From Bacteroidota bacterium (GTDB taxonomy: Bacteria; Bacteroidota; Bacteroidia; Bacteroidales; CAIXZF01), in NCBI GenBank assembly GCA_022709385.1, contig JAKLIX010000009.1, forward strand, positions 1-64,000: a stretch of 64,000 nucleotides of DNA. Direction: 5' to 3'. Below are positions 6,756 to 17,715 of this stretch, one piece after another. The notes under the pieces were generated by a model. The model searched no databases. It saw nothing but the letters and a program-made list of their open reading frames with translations, and was not told the DNA's origin. Numbering within the stretch: position 1 is the stretch's first letter; the number at the start of each line of letters is the position of its first letter. A program made the position numbers and the translations under genes.

Positions 6756-9700
6756 CTACTGGGCCAGAGTAAAGCGGAGGGTGATTCCGCCATTGGTGGT
6801 GGAATTCGGGAATTGGCTGGAAATAAAGGGATTATTAATCACTTTATCGAAGAACAACCTTACATTGAACCGCTGGTTGATCATATACTCTGCAGAGGTA
6901 TTCACCGAAATCACTCGCTGGCCTGAGGAAATCTGGTTGACATCCTCGTCGATGCGCCTCAGTACCGTTTTGTTGTTCTTGAGAGAGAAGTCGAGTTTCA
7001 CGTTCAGATCGCTCTTCAGCTTGGTCCGTTTTCCACCTCCCACCGGCCGGACGGTGAACTGCACATCTTTGAAACGATAGCCCAGACCCACGATGAACTC
7101 GTTGCTGGTGACCTCGGTAAGCTGGTTGTTGGTGAAACTGAGCGAGAGGTTGCGGCTTGTCTTGATCTCTATCTTACTGAGCAAACTGTTATTCCAGGTC
7201 ATGTCGATGTCGATCAGCGGGCTGAACTGCTCGGTGATGGCTACGGCAGCAATGTCATATTCAGAGATATAGTTGTTGATGTCGTTCACCTTGCTAGGGA
7301 AACCGTCTGTTTCCTGGTACAGCAGGTTGGTTTTAAAATTACCGATATTATAGGTAGACCGGTAAGCATGGGCCAGGTTGATCGATTTGAAATACTTTTT
7401 GATGAAAGGAATCCGCGACAAACCATTGTAAGTGATCCGCCAGTTGGGCAGGGGAATGGACGGGAAGGTTCCGAGGCCGACATTTTCCGGTGGTGAGCCC
7501 CTGTAGGCCGCGAGGAATGCCGGAATAAGCACCTCCTGCGAAGTGGGTCCGTAACCCTTGGGGTAGCCGGTGCTGTCGGTGACAGTCCCGTCCCAGTTCG
7601 GATTCTGCTCTGCAAGCCTGAAAGCTACCATCCTCCTGTAATCCTTCAGCAGTTCAAACACTGCCGACACATTGTCCTTGTTGTCCTTCCGGAAAGAGGT
7701 GTTCCACATCAGGTAAGACATGCTGAAATTTCCAGAGGTCTGAGGCGCCGAACTGATGAATTCGCCGTCGGATCGGGCAGTATAGTACTCCTGGTGATTT
7801 TCGGTATAGGTTCTGTTGGCAGTCAGTTCAATCCTGAAATCCCTGACAGGTTCCAGGGTGGCCCTGACATTGAGGTTTTCACTGTACTTGGTCATGTAGG
7901 CCGTATTCACCACCGTATCGGTCGAAAGCCATTCCCTGAAATCCTCCGGACCTGAAGGCTGCATGCCAAATACAAAACCTGCTCCCGGAGCATCCAGCTT
8001 CCAGTTGTTTCCAAGGTACTGGGGTTGCGGCATAAAACCCGGAACCGTGGTTCCTTCCCCGAGGGTATAGTTGAAGGAAGCGTTTTTCAGACTGATCAGA
8101 AGTCGCAGGGTATTGTCGGTAAGCAGCTTCCACAGAGGAATGCGTTCTTTCTCCTTCCCGGATGTATCGGGTTCCGGCATATTTCCCTGTTTCTGCTTTG
8201 GTTCAGGCTTCTGCCCCCTGGGCGCTGCCCCTCCCCTGGGCCTGGGAGGCTCTGTCTGATTCAGGTTTTTCAGGTAAGGAACCTTGTTATACAAAGTCGA
8301 CATGTTCAGGCTTCCGTTCACCTGCTTCTGACTTGCATTTTCAATGGTGTTTCCCACCCTTGCCTGGATAGACCTTGGCGAGGCAGTCCACTTATAATCT
8401 CCTCCGTATGATACCGTCATATTCATAAAACTCAGTACCGGTATCTTATTGATCGGCAGATTATAACTGACATCTATGGACTGGGTGAAGGCATTCATGG
8501 TGCCAAAGCCGAAAATTTCCTCGCGGATGCTGTCCTTGTAGGCCTGGTAATCCGGAGCACTCTTGTCGATGGCGCCGGGAGGTTCGTGGATGTATGCCGC
8601 GGCATTGGCCATATAATCAATGCGAATCGACTGCGTCAGGTCAAACTTCAGGTCATAAACCCTGTTCCAGTCCCACTTCTTGATATAGGTCGGATAAATG
8701 ATCACATCGGCCGTGCTCTTGTTCCTGAGGAGGCGTTCGGAATACTCCCGCTGCATATCGGTGCGGAACGACATCAGCTTGGGCGAATAATAGAAGTTGA
8801 TATCGGAAATAAGCTTGAAAACCTTGTATTTATTGAAGAATTGCACCCGCGACAAGGGCCTTACGTTTTTGGGATTGTTGGTGAAATTGTACCCGATGCC
8901 GCCCCTGTAGGTCTTTTTAATGTCGTATTCGATGTCGATGTTTCTACGGTAGATTTCGGCATAGGCATAAGTGAAATCGAAATTTTCAATCTCGTAGAAA
9001 CGGGGATTCTTGGAAGCAGTCGAGCGTTCCCTCCTCACATTCATGAAGTTAATGTTCTTCCTCCGGGTATAATCGATGGCGATGCTGCGGATGGAATCTC
9101 TTTCCGATTTGGAGTCGTAAGTCTGGAGATCTTCGCTGAAGATCACGTCGGGATTCAGCGGATTGTACTCCGGGATGCTCCGTTTTTCCGAATAGTCAAT
9201 GTGCATGGGAATCTTCAGCGCGGCCTCCTTGGGAATCAGTTTTCCCAGTTCCAGGTTGGTGGCAATGTCGAACTGGGAGGTGGTTTCCTTCTGCCTTTCA
9301 TTGACTTTCTGTTCGATGCTACCGAAGCCTGCAGTGCTGTGAAGGCCCGACACCACCACATTTCCGAGATCTGCCAGTGCAGTGTTGATCCTCGCCGTGG
9401 CCGCCCAGCCGCCTTTCTCGTCGAAATCAGTGAGTCTGAGCTCATTCACCCAGATCTCCGCACACATGGGCCTGCCATTGTCCTCGTCGTTCGGATTGTG
9501 CTTCTTTGGGTTTCTGACTCCTATCATCAATGCTTTCACATCGCCGAGGTTAGGCATACCCACCACGGTGATTTTGTTCTGGCCGTCGAAGGAGATATAG
9601 GGCATACTGGTGGTGATGACAGAACCCGGCTGCCGCATGGCAATATTCCTGTCCTGCTTGGCCTGGATAAGCTTGTCCAGGGCAATGTCCATCACATTCT

Positions 9701-12700
9701 CCCGCGGCCAGATACCATATACATCGGTGGCGCTGAGGTACCATTCGCTGAAGGTAAGCGGAACCTCATACTCATAGTAGTTGTCGGTGAAATCTGAACC
9801 CAGCCTTACAAACACGGTCAGAGAACCTTTGGGATATACGTCATCTGCCGGATTGGGATCATCCAGGCCTCCGAATGTCTTTTCAGCGTGAATGAACATC
9901 TTGAGTTTCTTAAACTTCCGTATGTCGAAGTCGGAAGTCTTATAGGCTGCACGGGCATCCCCGTCGATCAGGTTACATACTTTCAGCACCATCGACTGTT
10001 CGTTCAATTGCTGCAGGTTGGTGGTTCCCAGGTTGATCTCGCGCTCAATATCAGGTGGTAAAACATAAGGGACGGGTACCTTTTTGCCGTTTTCCTCAAT
10101 GCTCACCGTCGAAATATCGAAAGAGGTCAGGCTGTTTTCGTCGTTTGGAATATATTCACCGGGGGCAAGAATCTGGTAACGGTACTTTCTCCACTCACTG
10201 CGCACCAGTTCAAAGGTAGCCATTCGGCAGACAACCGGTTTGACAAAGCCTTTGAAGTACACCCTCATGAAGCGGATCGACTTGAAATCCTGGATATTGC
10301 CAACCACTCTGTCGGGACTGGACACGGGAATCTTGAACTGATACCAGGTAACCGAACCGGTCTGACCGTTTGCAAGCGGAATGCCCTCGGCAGTGTATTG
10401 GTCGGCAATATAATTCATTCCGACCTTCATCTTACTGGTATCCAGATCAATGCGATACTGATAATACCTTTCCTCCTCACTCAGGGTATTATCCCTGTTG
10501 ATATCCTCTTCGTTGGGAAGGATGGTTCCCTGGGTGGGATAGTTTTCCGGGTTCTGCTGGTCGGTGGGTGAGTTGCCGTCGGGTTGATTATAAAGCTTAT
10601 ACCGTTCAAGCACACTGGAATACTTTGGATCATTGTCATAATCGCCACCCCTGAAGTAATGGAAATTGTCGCCTGAAGGGTCATTCACAGCCAGGTTGTA
10701 TGCAGCGGTGCCGGTGCCGATGGCATTGGCTATTCTTGCGAGATAGGTATTTTCAAAGAAGCTGAACTCATCTTCATCTCTCAATCCGTCATAACCCACA
10801 TCCTGGAATGGCCTGGCATCAGGGTTGTTGTCGAAAGCATTGACGAGTGCAGGCAGGGTCGGTACCCTTCCCCAGATGGTGGTATCCACGTTCACCACTG
10901 TTTCGGAAGTGGGAAGCCCCTGTTCAAAACTCTTCCTCGAATCTCTTAAGATATCCTCCGAAATGTCGCCAAGTTCAAGATAAAGCTGCCCGGAATTGGC
11001 GGGATCCTGATCATCAGTGAAAGGATCCATCATCCAGAATTCAATATATTCTACGTTGGTAGCCTCGAAATCGGTGGTTTCAATTTTCCGCATGATCCCT
11101 CCCCAGCGGGTTTCCGGGTTTTTCAGACTACCGTCGGGATTGAGTCCGGCCGATATGCCGCCCGCGCCTTCCACATCGTAGTTATACGGGCCCCTTTCCT
11201 GCGGATAAAAGGCGAGGTTGAAGACCGGCAGGTTCATGGGAATGTTGTTCTGCGATTGTTTGTTGGGAAAGACCTCGGTTTCAAGCACATCCCTCACAAG
11301 ATTCAGGGATATCTCATCCTTGCTGACATTGGGCGGACGCTGGCTGTAACCTGTCCTGTCGTAAAAGATGGGATCGATAATATAGTAGGCGAGCCTGGCC
11401 CTGTTGTACCCGTATTTCAGCCCCGTACCCTGTAAGCCTTCCGGGAATTGATCCTCCTGTCCCTGGGGTGTACTGGCGAGAAACCAGGTACCAATGTTTT
11501 TCAGGTCAATGGTTGATTTACTTCCCTCAAAATCATCAATATAGGTAGTGCCGGCCGTACCGACAGCCTTGGAATGCCCCGGGATAAAGTGTGCGAACTC
11601 CCCTTCCAGGGTAATCCTGGACGGCGTTTTGGTGGAATAAAAAGGCAGTTTATCCAACAATTTGGTCAGGAACATGGACTCCTTCTGATAACTCACATCA
11701 AATCCCCAGATCGTATTGGAAATGGGTTCATCCCCGTAATTGACCTTCTGGGTGAGTGGACGTTCGGTAAGGTTGATCAGGGTGGCACCCAGGTTCAGAT
11801 CCTTATTCACTTTGTGGTCGAAGTGAACCCCCCACAGCCGTTTGGTCTGTATATTAAACATGGTATTGCTTTCGAGGGTGATCTTGATCGGGGTGCCTGA
11901 ATTGAGGATCCCTTCATTGATGATCTTCACCCGGCCGAGGGTATAATCCACGGTGTAGTCCACATTCTCGGACAGGGGAATGCCGCCGGCGGTAACCTTG
12001 ACCGATCCCTGGGGCACATTCATCGCATTCAGCGAAATTTCGCTACCTGAAGTGGATTTATATCTGCCTTCGATAAGGAATTTATTCTTGTCGGGATATT
12101 GCTGCGCTCCATTCTTGGTCATGGTATACAATGAGTCGTAGCAGTACTTGTCGGCAAGCTGCTGATCCCCGATACTGTCGCGCAGGGTCTGGCCGAATGG
12201 TTCCAGGGTGGGGAAATAGATTCTTCCGTTGGATGCATTGATGGTGCCTCCTGTTCTGGCTGCACCGTCGATAAAGTCGAAAACGCCGTCGCCGGGCGGA
12301 TTGAGCTGGGGATCCAGGTTATCGCAGTTCATGATCTGGATCAGCGGCTTGCCGGAAATTTTACCTTCTGTCAGGTAACCCGTCGGAATTCCGTTATCAT
12401 TGCCGGAATACAACACATTCAGGATGAAATCCTCCCTGTTAACCTGGTAAGCCCCGATGGCATAGACGTTCTTCATCATCAGCTTCCACATCGGCAGGCG
12501 GGTGTTCACGGCGGTGCTCTTCAGGAGTTTGACCACCAGACACTTTGGAGACGCTATTCCCTGGTCAGAGAACTCCCCGACCTGGAAAATGGAATCCTGC
12601 CCGATCACAGTGTACTGGTAGGCAACGGCCAGGGTCTGGTCGGAGTTCAGGGTGGTATTGAGTGAGATAAAACCGAGCTTGGAATTGTAGCTATACTCCG

Positions 12701-14027
12701 ACTGGCTTAGTTTTCTGGCACTTTCAATCTTCATATAGTCTTCGCCCGAAACAAAGCCGAAACTCCCTGAAAGGTATTCCGTCACCGTATTGATGTCTCT
12801 GATCTTGGCAGTATCGATCTGGTACATCAGGTCGTTGGAGACATTGGACGGGAAGGGGAAACCGGGCATGGTGTGGATCATGGAATTTGCCGGGGAGGAT
12901 TCTCCGAGATCGGCAAATGCTACGATATTTCTGTTATCTGTAACAGCCGGGCCTATGTTGGTAACCCAGACCTCAATTTTCGTAATGTTGATGGGCGAAT
13001 TGATGATAGGCAGGGTGGAAAGTGCCACATCGTAGTTATTCCTGAAATACTGACCCATGAAGAAGTGCCGGTTTTCCTCGTACTGGTCAACCGTGATGGA
13101 GAATGGGCGGGTTTCGGCGCCGCCCTCCACGTTGATGGTCTGGCTTTCGCTTTTCTGCTGCGAAAACACTGCCGTCACGCCCGTTTTTCCGAACTGCAGC
13201 TTGGTTTTGATACCGAAAAGGCTTTGGCTACCGGTGATCAGGGTGCTGTTCAGCGGAAGTGTCACATCCCCGGCTTCGATTAGTTTGATGATTTCGTCTT
13301 CCTTGCCTTCGTATTTCAGTTTGAGTTTGTTTTCGAACTCAAAGGTGGCTTCGGTATTGTAGTTGGTTCTGAATTCAATTTTATCCCCGATTTTGGCGAT
13401 CACGCTCATCTGGATTTTTTCCTGGAAATCGAAGTTGGTTGTCCTTCTCTGACGGATGTCGAGGCTGGGATCATCGCGGCGGTTTGAAATCACCCCGAAA
13501 GTCAGTTCAAATGAACCCTGCGGCCTGATATCCACTGTATTGCTTCCAAAGATCCTATCGAATACCTCGCCGCCCACTTTCAGCTGGGGTACCAGTCCGC
13601 CCTGCCTGCTGCCGCCCTGGGTGGCAGAACGCGATTTCCAGTAATCATTGACAGAATTCTTCAGGTCATAATTCAGGTACTCGTCAAAGGTCATGGTATT
13701 GGGTGCACCCAGGGGCTGATTTCCGAGATTCTGCTGGAAAATATACTGGTTATTCTCCGGGTCATATTCGACACCGGTGGTGATATTGGACGGATTGCCC
13801 AGATACATGGGGGAAGAAGGCGGGGGCCCCATGAAGAGGGGATCGGGTTGCGGAATGGGATAGATCAGGTTCAGGCTGTCGGGCCCGGCGGTATCGGGAT
13901 CGGGAACAGGAAGCGACGGCAATTCAGGGAAAGCAGGTCCGGGCAGACTCCAGGCCATACTGAAAACGAATGGGATCAAAAACAAAAAGAAAACAGCGGA
14001 GCGTATATGTTTCAGGGTCTTCTCCAA
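6756..14027 (-). CDS. sprA: T9SS outer-membrane translocon protein SprA
   Basis: SprA (Sov in Porphyromonas) forms the very large outer-membrane barrel through which type IX secretion cargo and gliding adhesins leave the cell. The 2423-aa product has the expected size (about 2400). It shows a hydrophobic signal segment (about 9-27), a proline-rich stretch at 28-75, then repeated long beta-strand blocks. A plug-like region around 800-1000 includes GTAGTTYIDDFEGSKSTIDL, typical of the family. It ends in FTLAQ, an aromatic-rich barrel terminus. The first in-frame start is TTG at 14027. No ATG occurs between the upstream stop codon and the signal segment, so a TTG start is implied. It lies 36 bases after ruvA and is probably read from the ruvA promoter, an arrangement common in the phylum. 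Confidence 0.96.
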   Translation of the reverse strand: MEKTLKHIRSAVFFLFLIPFVFSMAWSLPGPAFPELPSLPVPDPDTAGPDSLNLIYPIPQPDPLFMGPPPSSPMYLGNPSNITTGVEYDPENNQYIFQQNLGNQPLGAPNTMTFDEYLNYDLKNSVNDYWKSRSATQGGSRQGGLVPQLKVGGEVFDRIFGSNTVDIRPQGSFELTFGVISNRRDDPSLDIRQRRTTNFDFQEKIQMSVIAKIGDKIEFRTNYNTEATFEFENKLKLKYEGKEDEIIKLIEAGDVTLPLNSTLITGSQSLFGIKTKLQFGKTGVTAVFSQQKSESQTINVEGGAETRPFSITVDQYEENRHFFMGQYFRNNYDVALSTLPIINSPINITKIEVWVTNIGPAVTDNRNIVAFADLGESSPANSMIHTMPGFPFPSNVSNDLMYQIDTAKIRDINTVTEYLSGSFGFVSGEDYMKIESARKLSQSEYSYNSKLGFISLNTTLNSDQTLAVAYQYTVIGQDSIFQVGEFSDQGIASPKCLVVKLLKSTAVNTRLPMWKLMMKNVYAIGAYQVNREDFILNVLYSGNDNGIPTGYLTEGKISGKPLIQIMNCDNLDPQLNPPGDGVFDFIDGAARTGGTINASNGRIYFPTLEPFGQTLRDSIGDQQLADKYCYDSLYTMTKNGAQQYPDKNKFLIEGRYKSTSGSEISLNAMNVPQGSVKVTAGGIPLSENVDYTVDYTLGRVKIINEGILNSGTPIKITLESNTMFNIQTKRLWGVHFDHKVNKDLNLGATLINLTERPLTQKVNYGDEPISNTIWGFDVSYQKESMFLTKLLDKLPFYSTKTPSRITLEGEFAHFIPGHSKAVGTAGTTYIDDFEGSKSTIDLKNIGTWFLASTPQGQEDQFPEGLQGTGLKYGYNRARLAYYIIDPIFYDRTGYSQRPPNVSKDEISLNLVRDVLETEVFPNKQSQNNIPMNLPVFNLAFYPQERGPYNYDVEGAGGISAGLNPDGSLKNPETRWGGIMRKIETTDFEATNVEYIEFWMMDPFTDDQDPANSGQLYLELGDISEDILRDSRKSFEQGLPTSETVVNVDTTIWGRVPTLPALVNAFDNNPDARPFQDVGYDGLRDEDEFSFFENTYLARIANAIGTGTAAYNLAVNDPSGDNFHYFRGGDYDNDPKYSSVLERYKLYNQPDGNSPTDQQNPENYPTQGTILPNEEDINRDNTLSEEERYYQYRIDLDTSKMKVGMNYIADQYTAEGIPLANGQTGSVTWYQFKIPVSSPDRVVGNIQDFKSIRFMRVYFKGFVKPVVCRMATFELVRSEWRKYRYQILAPGEYIPNDENSLTSFDISTVSIEENGKKVPVPYVLPPDIEREINLGTTNLQQLNEQSMVLKVCNLIDGDARAAYKTSDFDIRKFKKLKMFIHAEKTFGGLDDPNPADDVYPKGSLTVFVRLGSDFTDNYYEYEVPLTFSEWYLSATDVYGIWPRENVMDIALDKLIQAKQDRNIAMRQPGSVITTSMPYISFDGQNKITVVGMPNLGDVKALMIGVRNPKKHNPNDEDNGRPMCAEIWVNELRLTDFDEKGGWAATARINTALADLGNVVVSGLHSTAGFGSIEQKVNERQKETTSQFDIATNLELGKLIPKEAALKIPMHIDYSEKRSIPEYNPLNPDVIFSEDLQTYDSKSERDSIRSIAIDYTRRKNINFMNVRRERSTASKNPRFYEIENFDFTYAYAEIYRRNIDIEYDIKKTYRGGIGYNFTNNPKNVRPLSRVQFFNKYKVFKLISDINFYYSPKLMSFRTDMQREYSERLLRNKSTADVIIYPTYIKKWDWNRVYDLKFDLTQSIRIDYMANAAAYIHEPPGAIDKSAPDYQAYKDSIREEIFGFGTMNAFTQSIDVSYNLPINKIPVLSFMNMTVSYGGDYKWTASPRSIQARVGNTIENASQKQVNGSLNMSTLYNKVPYLKNLNQTEPPRPRGGAAPRGQKPEPKQKQGNMPEPDTSGKEKERIPLWKLLTDNTLRLLISLKNASFNYTLGEGTTVPGFMPQPQYLGNNWKLDAPGAGFVFGMQPSGPEDFREWLSTDTVVNTAYMTKYSENLNVRATLEPVRDFRIELTANRTYTENHQEYYTARSDGEFISSAPQTSGNFSMSYLMWNTSFRKDNKDNVSAVFELLKDYRRMVAFRLAEQNPNWDGTVTDSTGYPKGYGPTSQEVLIPAFLAAYRGSPPENVGLGTFPSIPLPNWRITYNGLSRIPFIKKYFKSINLAHAYRSTYNIGNFKTNLLYQETDGFPSKVNDINNYISEYDIAAVAITEQFSPLIDIDMTWNNSLLSKIEIKTSRNLSLSFTNNQLTEVTSNEFIVGLGYRFKDVQFTVRPVGGGKRTKLKSDLNVKLDFSLKNNKTVLRRIDEDVNQISSGQRVISVNTSAEYMINQRFNVRLFFDKVINNPFISSQFPNSTTNGGITLRFTLAQ

Positions 14028-14063
14028 AATCCGTGGATGAAAAGTGAGTAAACGTCTTTAATG

Positions 14064-14648
14064 CTACATTATTTTAAGGGCCGATTTAATCAGGTCTTCA
14101 AGACTGACTGCATTTCCTCCCTGTTTCAATACCAGTTGCACGGCTTTTTCTGCCTGATTTCTGGGAAATCCCAGTTGAATCAGTGCTGATAACGCTTCCC
14201 TGCCGGGGGTATTGTCCGATATTACCGGTATCTGCCCCTGCCCTGCTTCCTTTCCCAGCTTATCCTTTAATTCCAGTATGATCTTTTGGGCGGTTTTGGC
14301 CCCTATGCCTTTCACAGCCTGAAACTCACCCGAGGCTCCCCTGTGAATGGCCGAAACAATCACAGGCGGAGACATCGCGCCCAGGATCATGCGTGCTGTA
14401 TTGGCCCCCACACCCTGGACCGTGATCAGGTAACGGAAGAGTGTCCGCTCGTCCTGATCCATAAAGCCAAACAAGGAGATGGCATCTTCCCTCACGATCT
14501 GATGCACGAACAAACGGCATTCTCCCTCTGAAGGCAGCCTGGAGTAAGTATGCAGGGAAATGTTGAGATGATAGCCCACTCCCTGACAGTCAATAACCGC
14601 ATGGGTGGGGGTTTTCTCCACCAGCTTCCCTCTGATAAAATCGTACAT
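14064..14648 (-). CDS. ruvA: Holliday junction branch-migration protein RuvA
   Basis: RuvA tetramers bind four-way DNA junctions and load the RuvB motor during recombination and repair. The 194-aa product has the normal length: N-terminal OB-fold (MYDFIRGKLVEKTPTHAV, GVGYHLNISL), the two helix-hairpin-helix motifs (LITVQGVGANTARMIL; AVKGIGAKTAQKIILELKDK) and the C-terminal RuvB-contacting domain (ALIQLGFPRNQAEKAV). It is the first gene of the ruvA-sprA unit and has a TAnnTTTG box about 44 bases upstream. ruvB and ruvC are not nearby. Confidence 0.97.
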   Translation of the reverse strand: MYDFIRGKLVEKTPTHAVIDCQGVGYHLNISLHTYSRLPSEGECRLFVHQIVREDAISLFGFMDQDERTLFRYLITVQGVGANTARMILGAMSPPVIVSAIHRGASGEFQAVKGIGAKTAQKIILELKDKLGKEAGQGQIPVISDNTPGREALSALIQLGFPRNQAEKAVQLVLKQGGNAVSLEDLIKSALKIM

Positions 14649-14691
14649 ATCAATTTCTTAGGCTTCCCGCAACCTTTGCTGAAAGCGACTG

Positions 14692-14699
14692 CAAAAATA
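14692..14699 (-). promoter_or_regulatory. Bacteroidota -7 promoter box (ruvA-sprA)
   Basis: Reads TATTTTTG on the minus strand, 43 bases before the ruvA start; probably drives ruvA and sprA together. Confidence 0.55.
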
Positions 14700-14788
14700 T
14701 AATTTTTTCCTTACAACAAAGGGGAAGCCTTTGTTTTATCGCTGCAGCAGAAACATCGATTATAAAACTGCCTTTCTTCCGGAATCAG

Positions 14789-14796
14789 TACTTTTG
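14789..14796 (+). promoter_or_regulatory. Bacteroidota -7 promoter box (membrane protein at 14814)
   Basis: TACTTTTG, 17 bases before the ATG at 14814, implying a very short leader. Confidence 0.55.
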
Positions 14797-14813
14797 GATC
14801 AGTAAATCCGGAC

Positions 14814-16118
14814 ATGAAGCAAGGCCTTGTACAACATGGAAATATCATCCTCATATCCCTGACCGGGCTTATCTTACTATGGGTGAGCCTGAATATCAAC
14901 GGGAAAAAGGATTACGGGCATGGGCTGGTGGAAGCCGATGCCAAGGGGTATTACGCCTGGCTTCCTGCCATCCTGATCTATCATGACCCGGGTTTCGGTT
15001 TTTTCGATCACATCGAACGGGAAAAATACTACAATCCGAATCTGTTTTATGAATACCGGACCCAACACCAGGGTCAACCCATTAATAAATACTGGGCGGG
15101 CACGGCACTCTGCCAGTTACCGTTCTTCCTGGCCGGACACACCCTCACCCTGCTGTCTGATTACCCTGCTGACGGATATTCATTATATTATGTGAAGTCC
15201 GTCAGTTTTGCGGGTATTGTTTACGTTCTGATCAGTATCTTTTTGATAATCACGATACTGGCTTATTTTCAAATCAGCAGGAAAAACAGTTTGCTGGTGA
15301 TTACCGCCCTGGTTTTCGGGACCAACCTGTTCTATTACACCGTCATCGAGTTTGGCATGTCGCATGTATATTCCCTGGCTTTCATCAGTTTGTGGATCCT
15401 TTCGCTGCTCAGGTTCATGGAAAGGGAAAAAATGAAATATCTCCTGATCATGGGTTTTGCCACAGGGATGCTGATCCTCATCAGGCCTGTCAACATACTT
15501 ATCCTGGCATCTTTAGGCTTTGTTTCAGGAAATCCGGCCGGATTTGCAAAAGCTGCCTTCCGGAAACCCCGGGCCCTGACGGCGGCCGTCCTGCTTGCCA
15601 TCGGTGTGGTATCCTTACAGGGAGTTCTGTTCATGCTGCAGACCGGGGATTTTTTCGTTTATACATACAAGGGAGAAGGATTTAACTGGCTGCACCCCCG
15701 TATGTTAGACATCCTCTTTTCATGGAAGAAAGGCCTGTTCCTTTATACCCCCCTTTATCTGCTTGCCTTAACAGGCCTGGTGGTCCTCTGGAAAAAGGAC
15801 AGGCGGCGCTTCTGGTGGTGGTGGATGTTTTTCATCCTCCAGTTATACGTATTCTCTTCCTGGCACAACTGGTATTACGGAGGAAGTTTTTCGGGGAGGG
15901 CTTACGTAGAGTACCTGCCGCTTTTCGGAATACTGCTGGCATTATCCCTGCAGCACCTTCAGCCCCGCCCGCTACGGTTCATCATTACAGGCATGACCCT
16001 TTTGCTGATCATCCTCTGCCAGATCCAAACCTACCAATACAGGCACGGCCAAATCCACTGGTCGGATCAGACACGGGAAAAATACCTTGAAAATTTTCTG
16101 CGTATCGACAGGCTGTAG
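14814..16118 (+). CDS. Polytopic membrane protein, possibly GT-C-type glycosyltransferase
   Basis: A 434-aa integral membrane protein with roughly ten hydrophobic segments. After the first segment there is an extracytoplasmic loop with GLVEADAKGYYAWLP, resembling the acidic motif in the first loop of GT-C transferases that use lipid-linked sugars. The loop also carries a conserved-looking aromatic block (NPNLFYEYRTQHQGQPINKYWAG). A late loop (SSWHNWYYGGSFSGRAYVEYLP) is typical of uncharacterised Bacteroidota proteins in this group. I do not recognise a named family, and the enzymatic role is an inference. It has its own promoter box and stands alone between ruvA (divergent) and proS (convergent). 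Confidence 0.65.
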   Translation: MKQGLVQHGNIILISLTGLILLWVSLNINGKKDYGHGLVEADAKGYYAWLPAILIYHDPGFGFFDHIEREKYYNPNLFYEYRTQHQGQPINKYWAGTALCQLPFFLAGHTLTLLSDYPADGYSLYYVKSVSFAGIVYVLISIFLIITILAYFQISRKNSLLVITALVFGTNLFYYTVIEFGMSHVYSLAFISLWILSLLRFMEREKMKYLLIMGFATGMLILIRPVNILILASLGFVSGNPAGFAKAAFRKPRALTAAVLLAIGVVSLQGVLFMLQTGDFFVYTYKGEGFNWLHPRMLDILFSWKKGLFLYTPLYLLALTGLVVLWKKDRRRFWWWWMFFILQLYVFSSWHNWYYGGSFSGRAYVEYLPLFGILLALSLQHLQPRPLRFIITGMTLLLIILCQIQTYQYRHGQIHWSDQTREKYLENFLRIDRL

Positions 16119-16148
16119 AATGCTTGCCTTCAGAACAACCGGAAGCTT

Positions 16149-17624
16149 TCAGTAAGCTCTGGCGAAGACCACCCTAGCTGTTGAAGGAGCACCCGAATAA
16201 ATACATTTACCGGGTTCGGGTTTCTGGTCAAGCGGAATCACTCTGATGGTGGCCTTTGTTTCATCTTTGATCTTCTGTTCGGTTTCTGCCGTACCATCCC
16301 AGTGCGCGCAGATAAAACCGCCTTTTTCATCCAGCAGTTTCACAAATTCGTCCCAGCTGTTTGCATAGCGGGTGTTGTCATCCCTGAAAGTAAGGGCTTT
16401 GTTGAAGAGGTTTGACTGTATACTTTCAAGCAGGTGCCTGACCTTGATCCCGATATCTGTCATCTGGTAGGTTTCCTTTTCAAGTGTGTCGCGACGGGCC
16501 ACTTCAATGGTGCCGTTCTGAAGGTCCCTAGGCCCTATGGCCAGACGCAGCGGTACACCCCTGAACTCATGTTCGGCAAATTTAAACCCGGGAGTAAAGG
16601 TATCCCTGTCGTCGTACTTCACCCTCACCCCCTCCTTTTCAAGGGCTTGCTTCATGGGCAACACCACGGCATTGATGGACTGAAGTTCTTCCTCCTTCTT
16701 GTAAATAGGGACGATCACAACCTGGATGGGCGCCAGTTTCGGAGGCAATACCAGGCCATGGTCGTCGGAATGGGTCATCACCAGGGCTCCCATCAAACGG
16801 GTGGACACTCCCCAGGAGCTGGCCCAAACATAATCAAGTTTGTTTTCCCGGTTCAGGAACTTCACATCGAAAGCTTTGGCAAAATTCTGGCCCAGAAAAT
16901 GCGAAGTTCCGGCCTGTAAAGCCTTCCCATCCTGCATCAGGGCTTCAATACAGTAGGTTTCCTCTGCACCGGCAAACCTCTCATTCGGGGATTTCACACC
17001 CTGAAGCACGGGCATCGCCATCCAGTTCTGGGCAAAATCAGCGTAGATCCCGAGCATCTGCTCCGTTTCGGCGATCGCTTCCTCCCTGGTGGCATGGGCC
17101 GTATGCCCTTCCTGCCAGAGAAACTCCGTAGTCCGTAGAAATAGCCTGGTGCGCATTTCCCAGCGGACCACATTCGCCCACTGGTTCACCAGGATGGGAA
17201 GATCACGGTACGACTGTATCCAGTTCCTGTAAGTATCCCAGATGATGGTTTCCGAAGTCGGCCTTACGATGTACTCCTCTTCCAGCCTGGCATCCTCATC
17301 GACAACGATGCCTTTACCGTCTGGTGAATTTTTCAGCCGGTAATGGGTCACTACGGCACACTCTTTGGCGAAACCTTCCACATGACTGGCTTCCCTGCTG
17401 AAGAAGGACTTGGGAATGAACAGCGGGAAATAGGCATTCGAATGTCCGGTGGCTTTAAACATGCCATCGAGCACCGATTGCATCTTTTCCCAGATGGCAA
17501 AACCATACGGCTTGATCACCATGCAACCTCTCACTGCGGAATATTCGGCAAGATCAGCCTTGATCACCAGATCATTGTACCATTGGGAATAGTTATCCTC
17601 CCTTGTTGAAAAATTTTTAGCCAT
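16149..17624 (-). CDS. proS: Prolyl-tRNA synthetase, archaeal/eukaryotic type
   Basis: ProS charges tRNA-Pro with proline. At 491 aa, and without the editing insertion of the long bacterial form, it belongs to the short archaeal/eukaryotic-type class. Class II motifs are present: [19 protein letters not shown] (motif 2 region), [31 protein letters not shown], and the anticodon-binding domain near [20 protein letters not shown]. It ends with the aromatic-terminal ARVVFARAY tail typical of this type, in which the C-terminal carboxylate reaches toward the active site. A TAnnTTTG box lies 45 bases upstream. Confidence 0.96.
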   Translation of the reverse strand: MAKNFSTREDNYSQWYNDLVIKADLAEYSAVRGCMVIKPYGFAIWEKMQSVLDGMFKATGHSNAYFPLFIPKSFFSREASHVEGFAKECAVVTHYRLKNSPDGKGIVVDEDARLEEEYIVRPTSETIIWDTYRNWIQSYRDLPILVNQWANVVRWEMRTRLFLRTTEFLWQEGHTAHATREEAIAETEQMLGIYADFAQNWMAMPVLQGVKSPNERFAGAEETYCIEALMQDGKALQAGTSHFLGQNFAKAFDVKFLNRENKLDYVWASSWGVSTRLMGALVMTHSDDHGLVLPPKLAPIQVVIVPIYKKEEELQSINAVVLPMKQALEKEGVRVKYDDRDTFTPGFKFAEHEFRGVPLRLAIGPRDLQNGTIEVARRDTLEKETYQMTDIGIKVRHLLESIQSNLFNKALTFRDDNTRYANSWDEFVKLLDEKGGFICAHWDGTAETEQKIKDETKATIRVIPLDQKPEPGKCIYSGAPSTARVVFARAY

Positions 17625-17669
17625 CTATGATTGTGGTATAATATTTGCTTTTTATTTCGTCCGGGTGTG

Positions 17670-17677
17670 CAAAAATA
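17670..17677 (-). promoter_or_regulatory. Bacteroidota -7 promoter box (proS)
   Basis: Reads TATTTTTG on the minus strand, 45 bases before the proS ATG at 17624. Confidence 0.55.
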
Positions 17678-17715
17678 GTAAAAGACACCACACAAAACCT
17701 TGAGGAGGAAATGTT

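Noticed and set aside
8586..9797. 403-codon plus-strand open frame inside sprA
   Set aside because: Antisense shadow of the sprA strand-rich coding sequence; no recognisable domain, no promoter box or ribosome-binding site.
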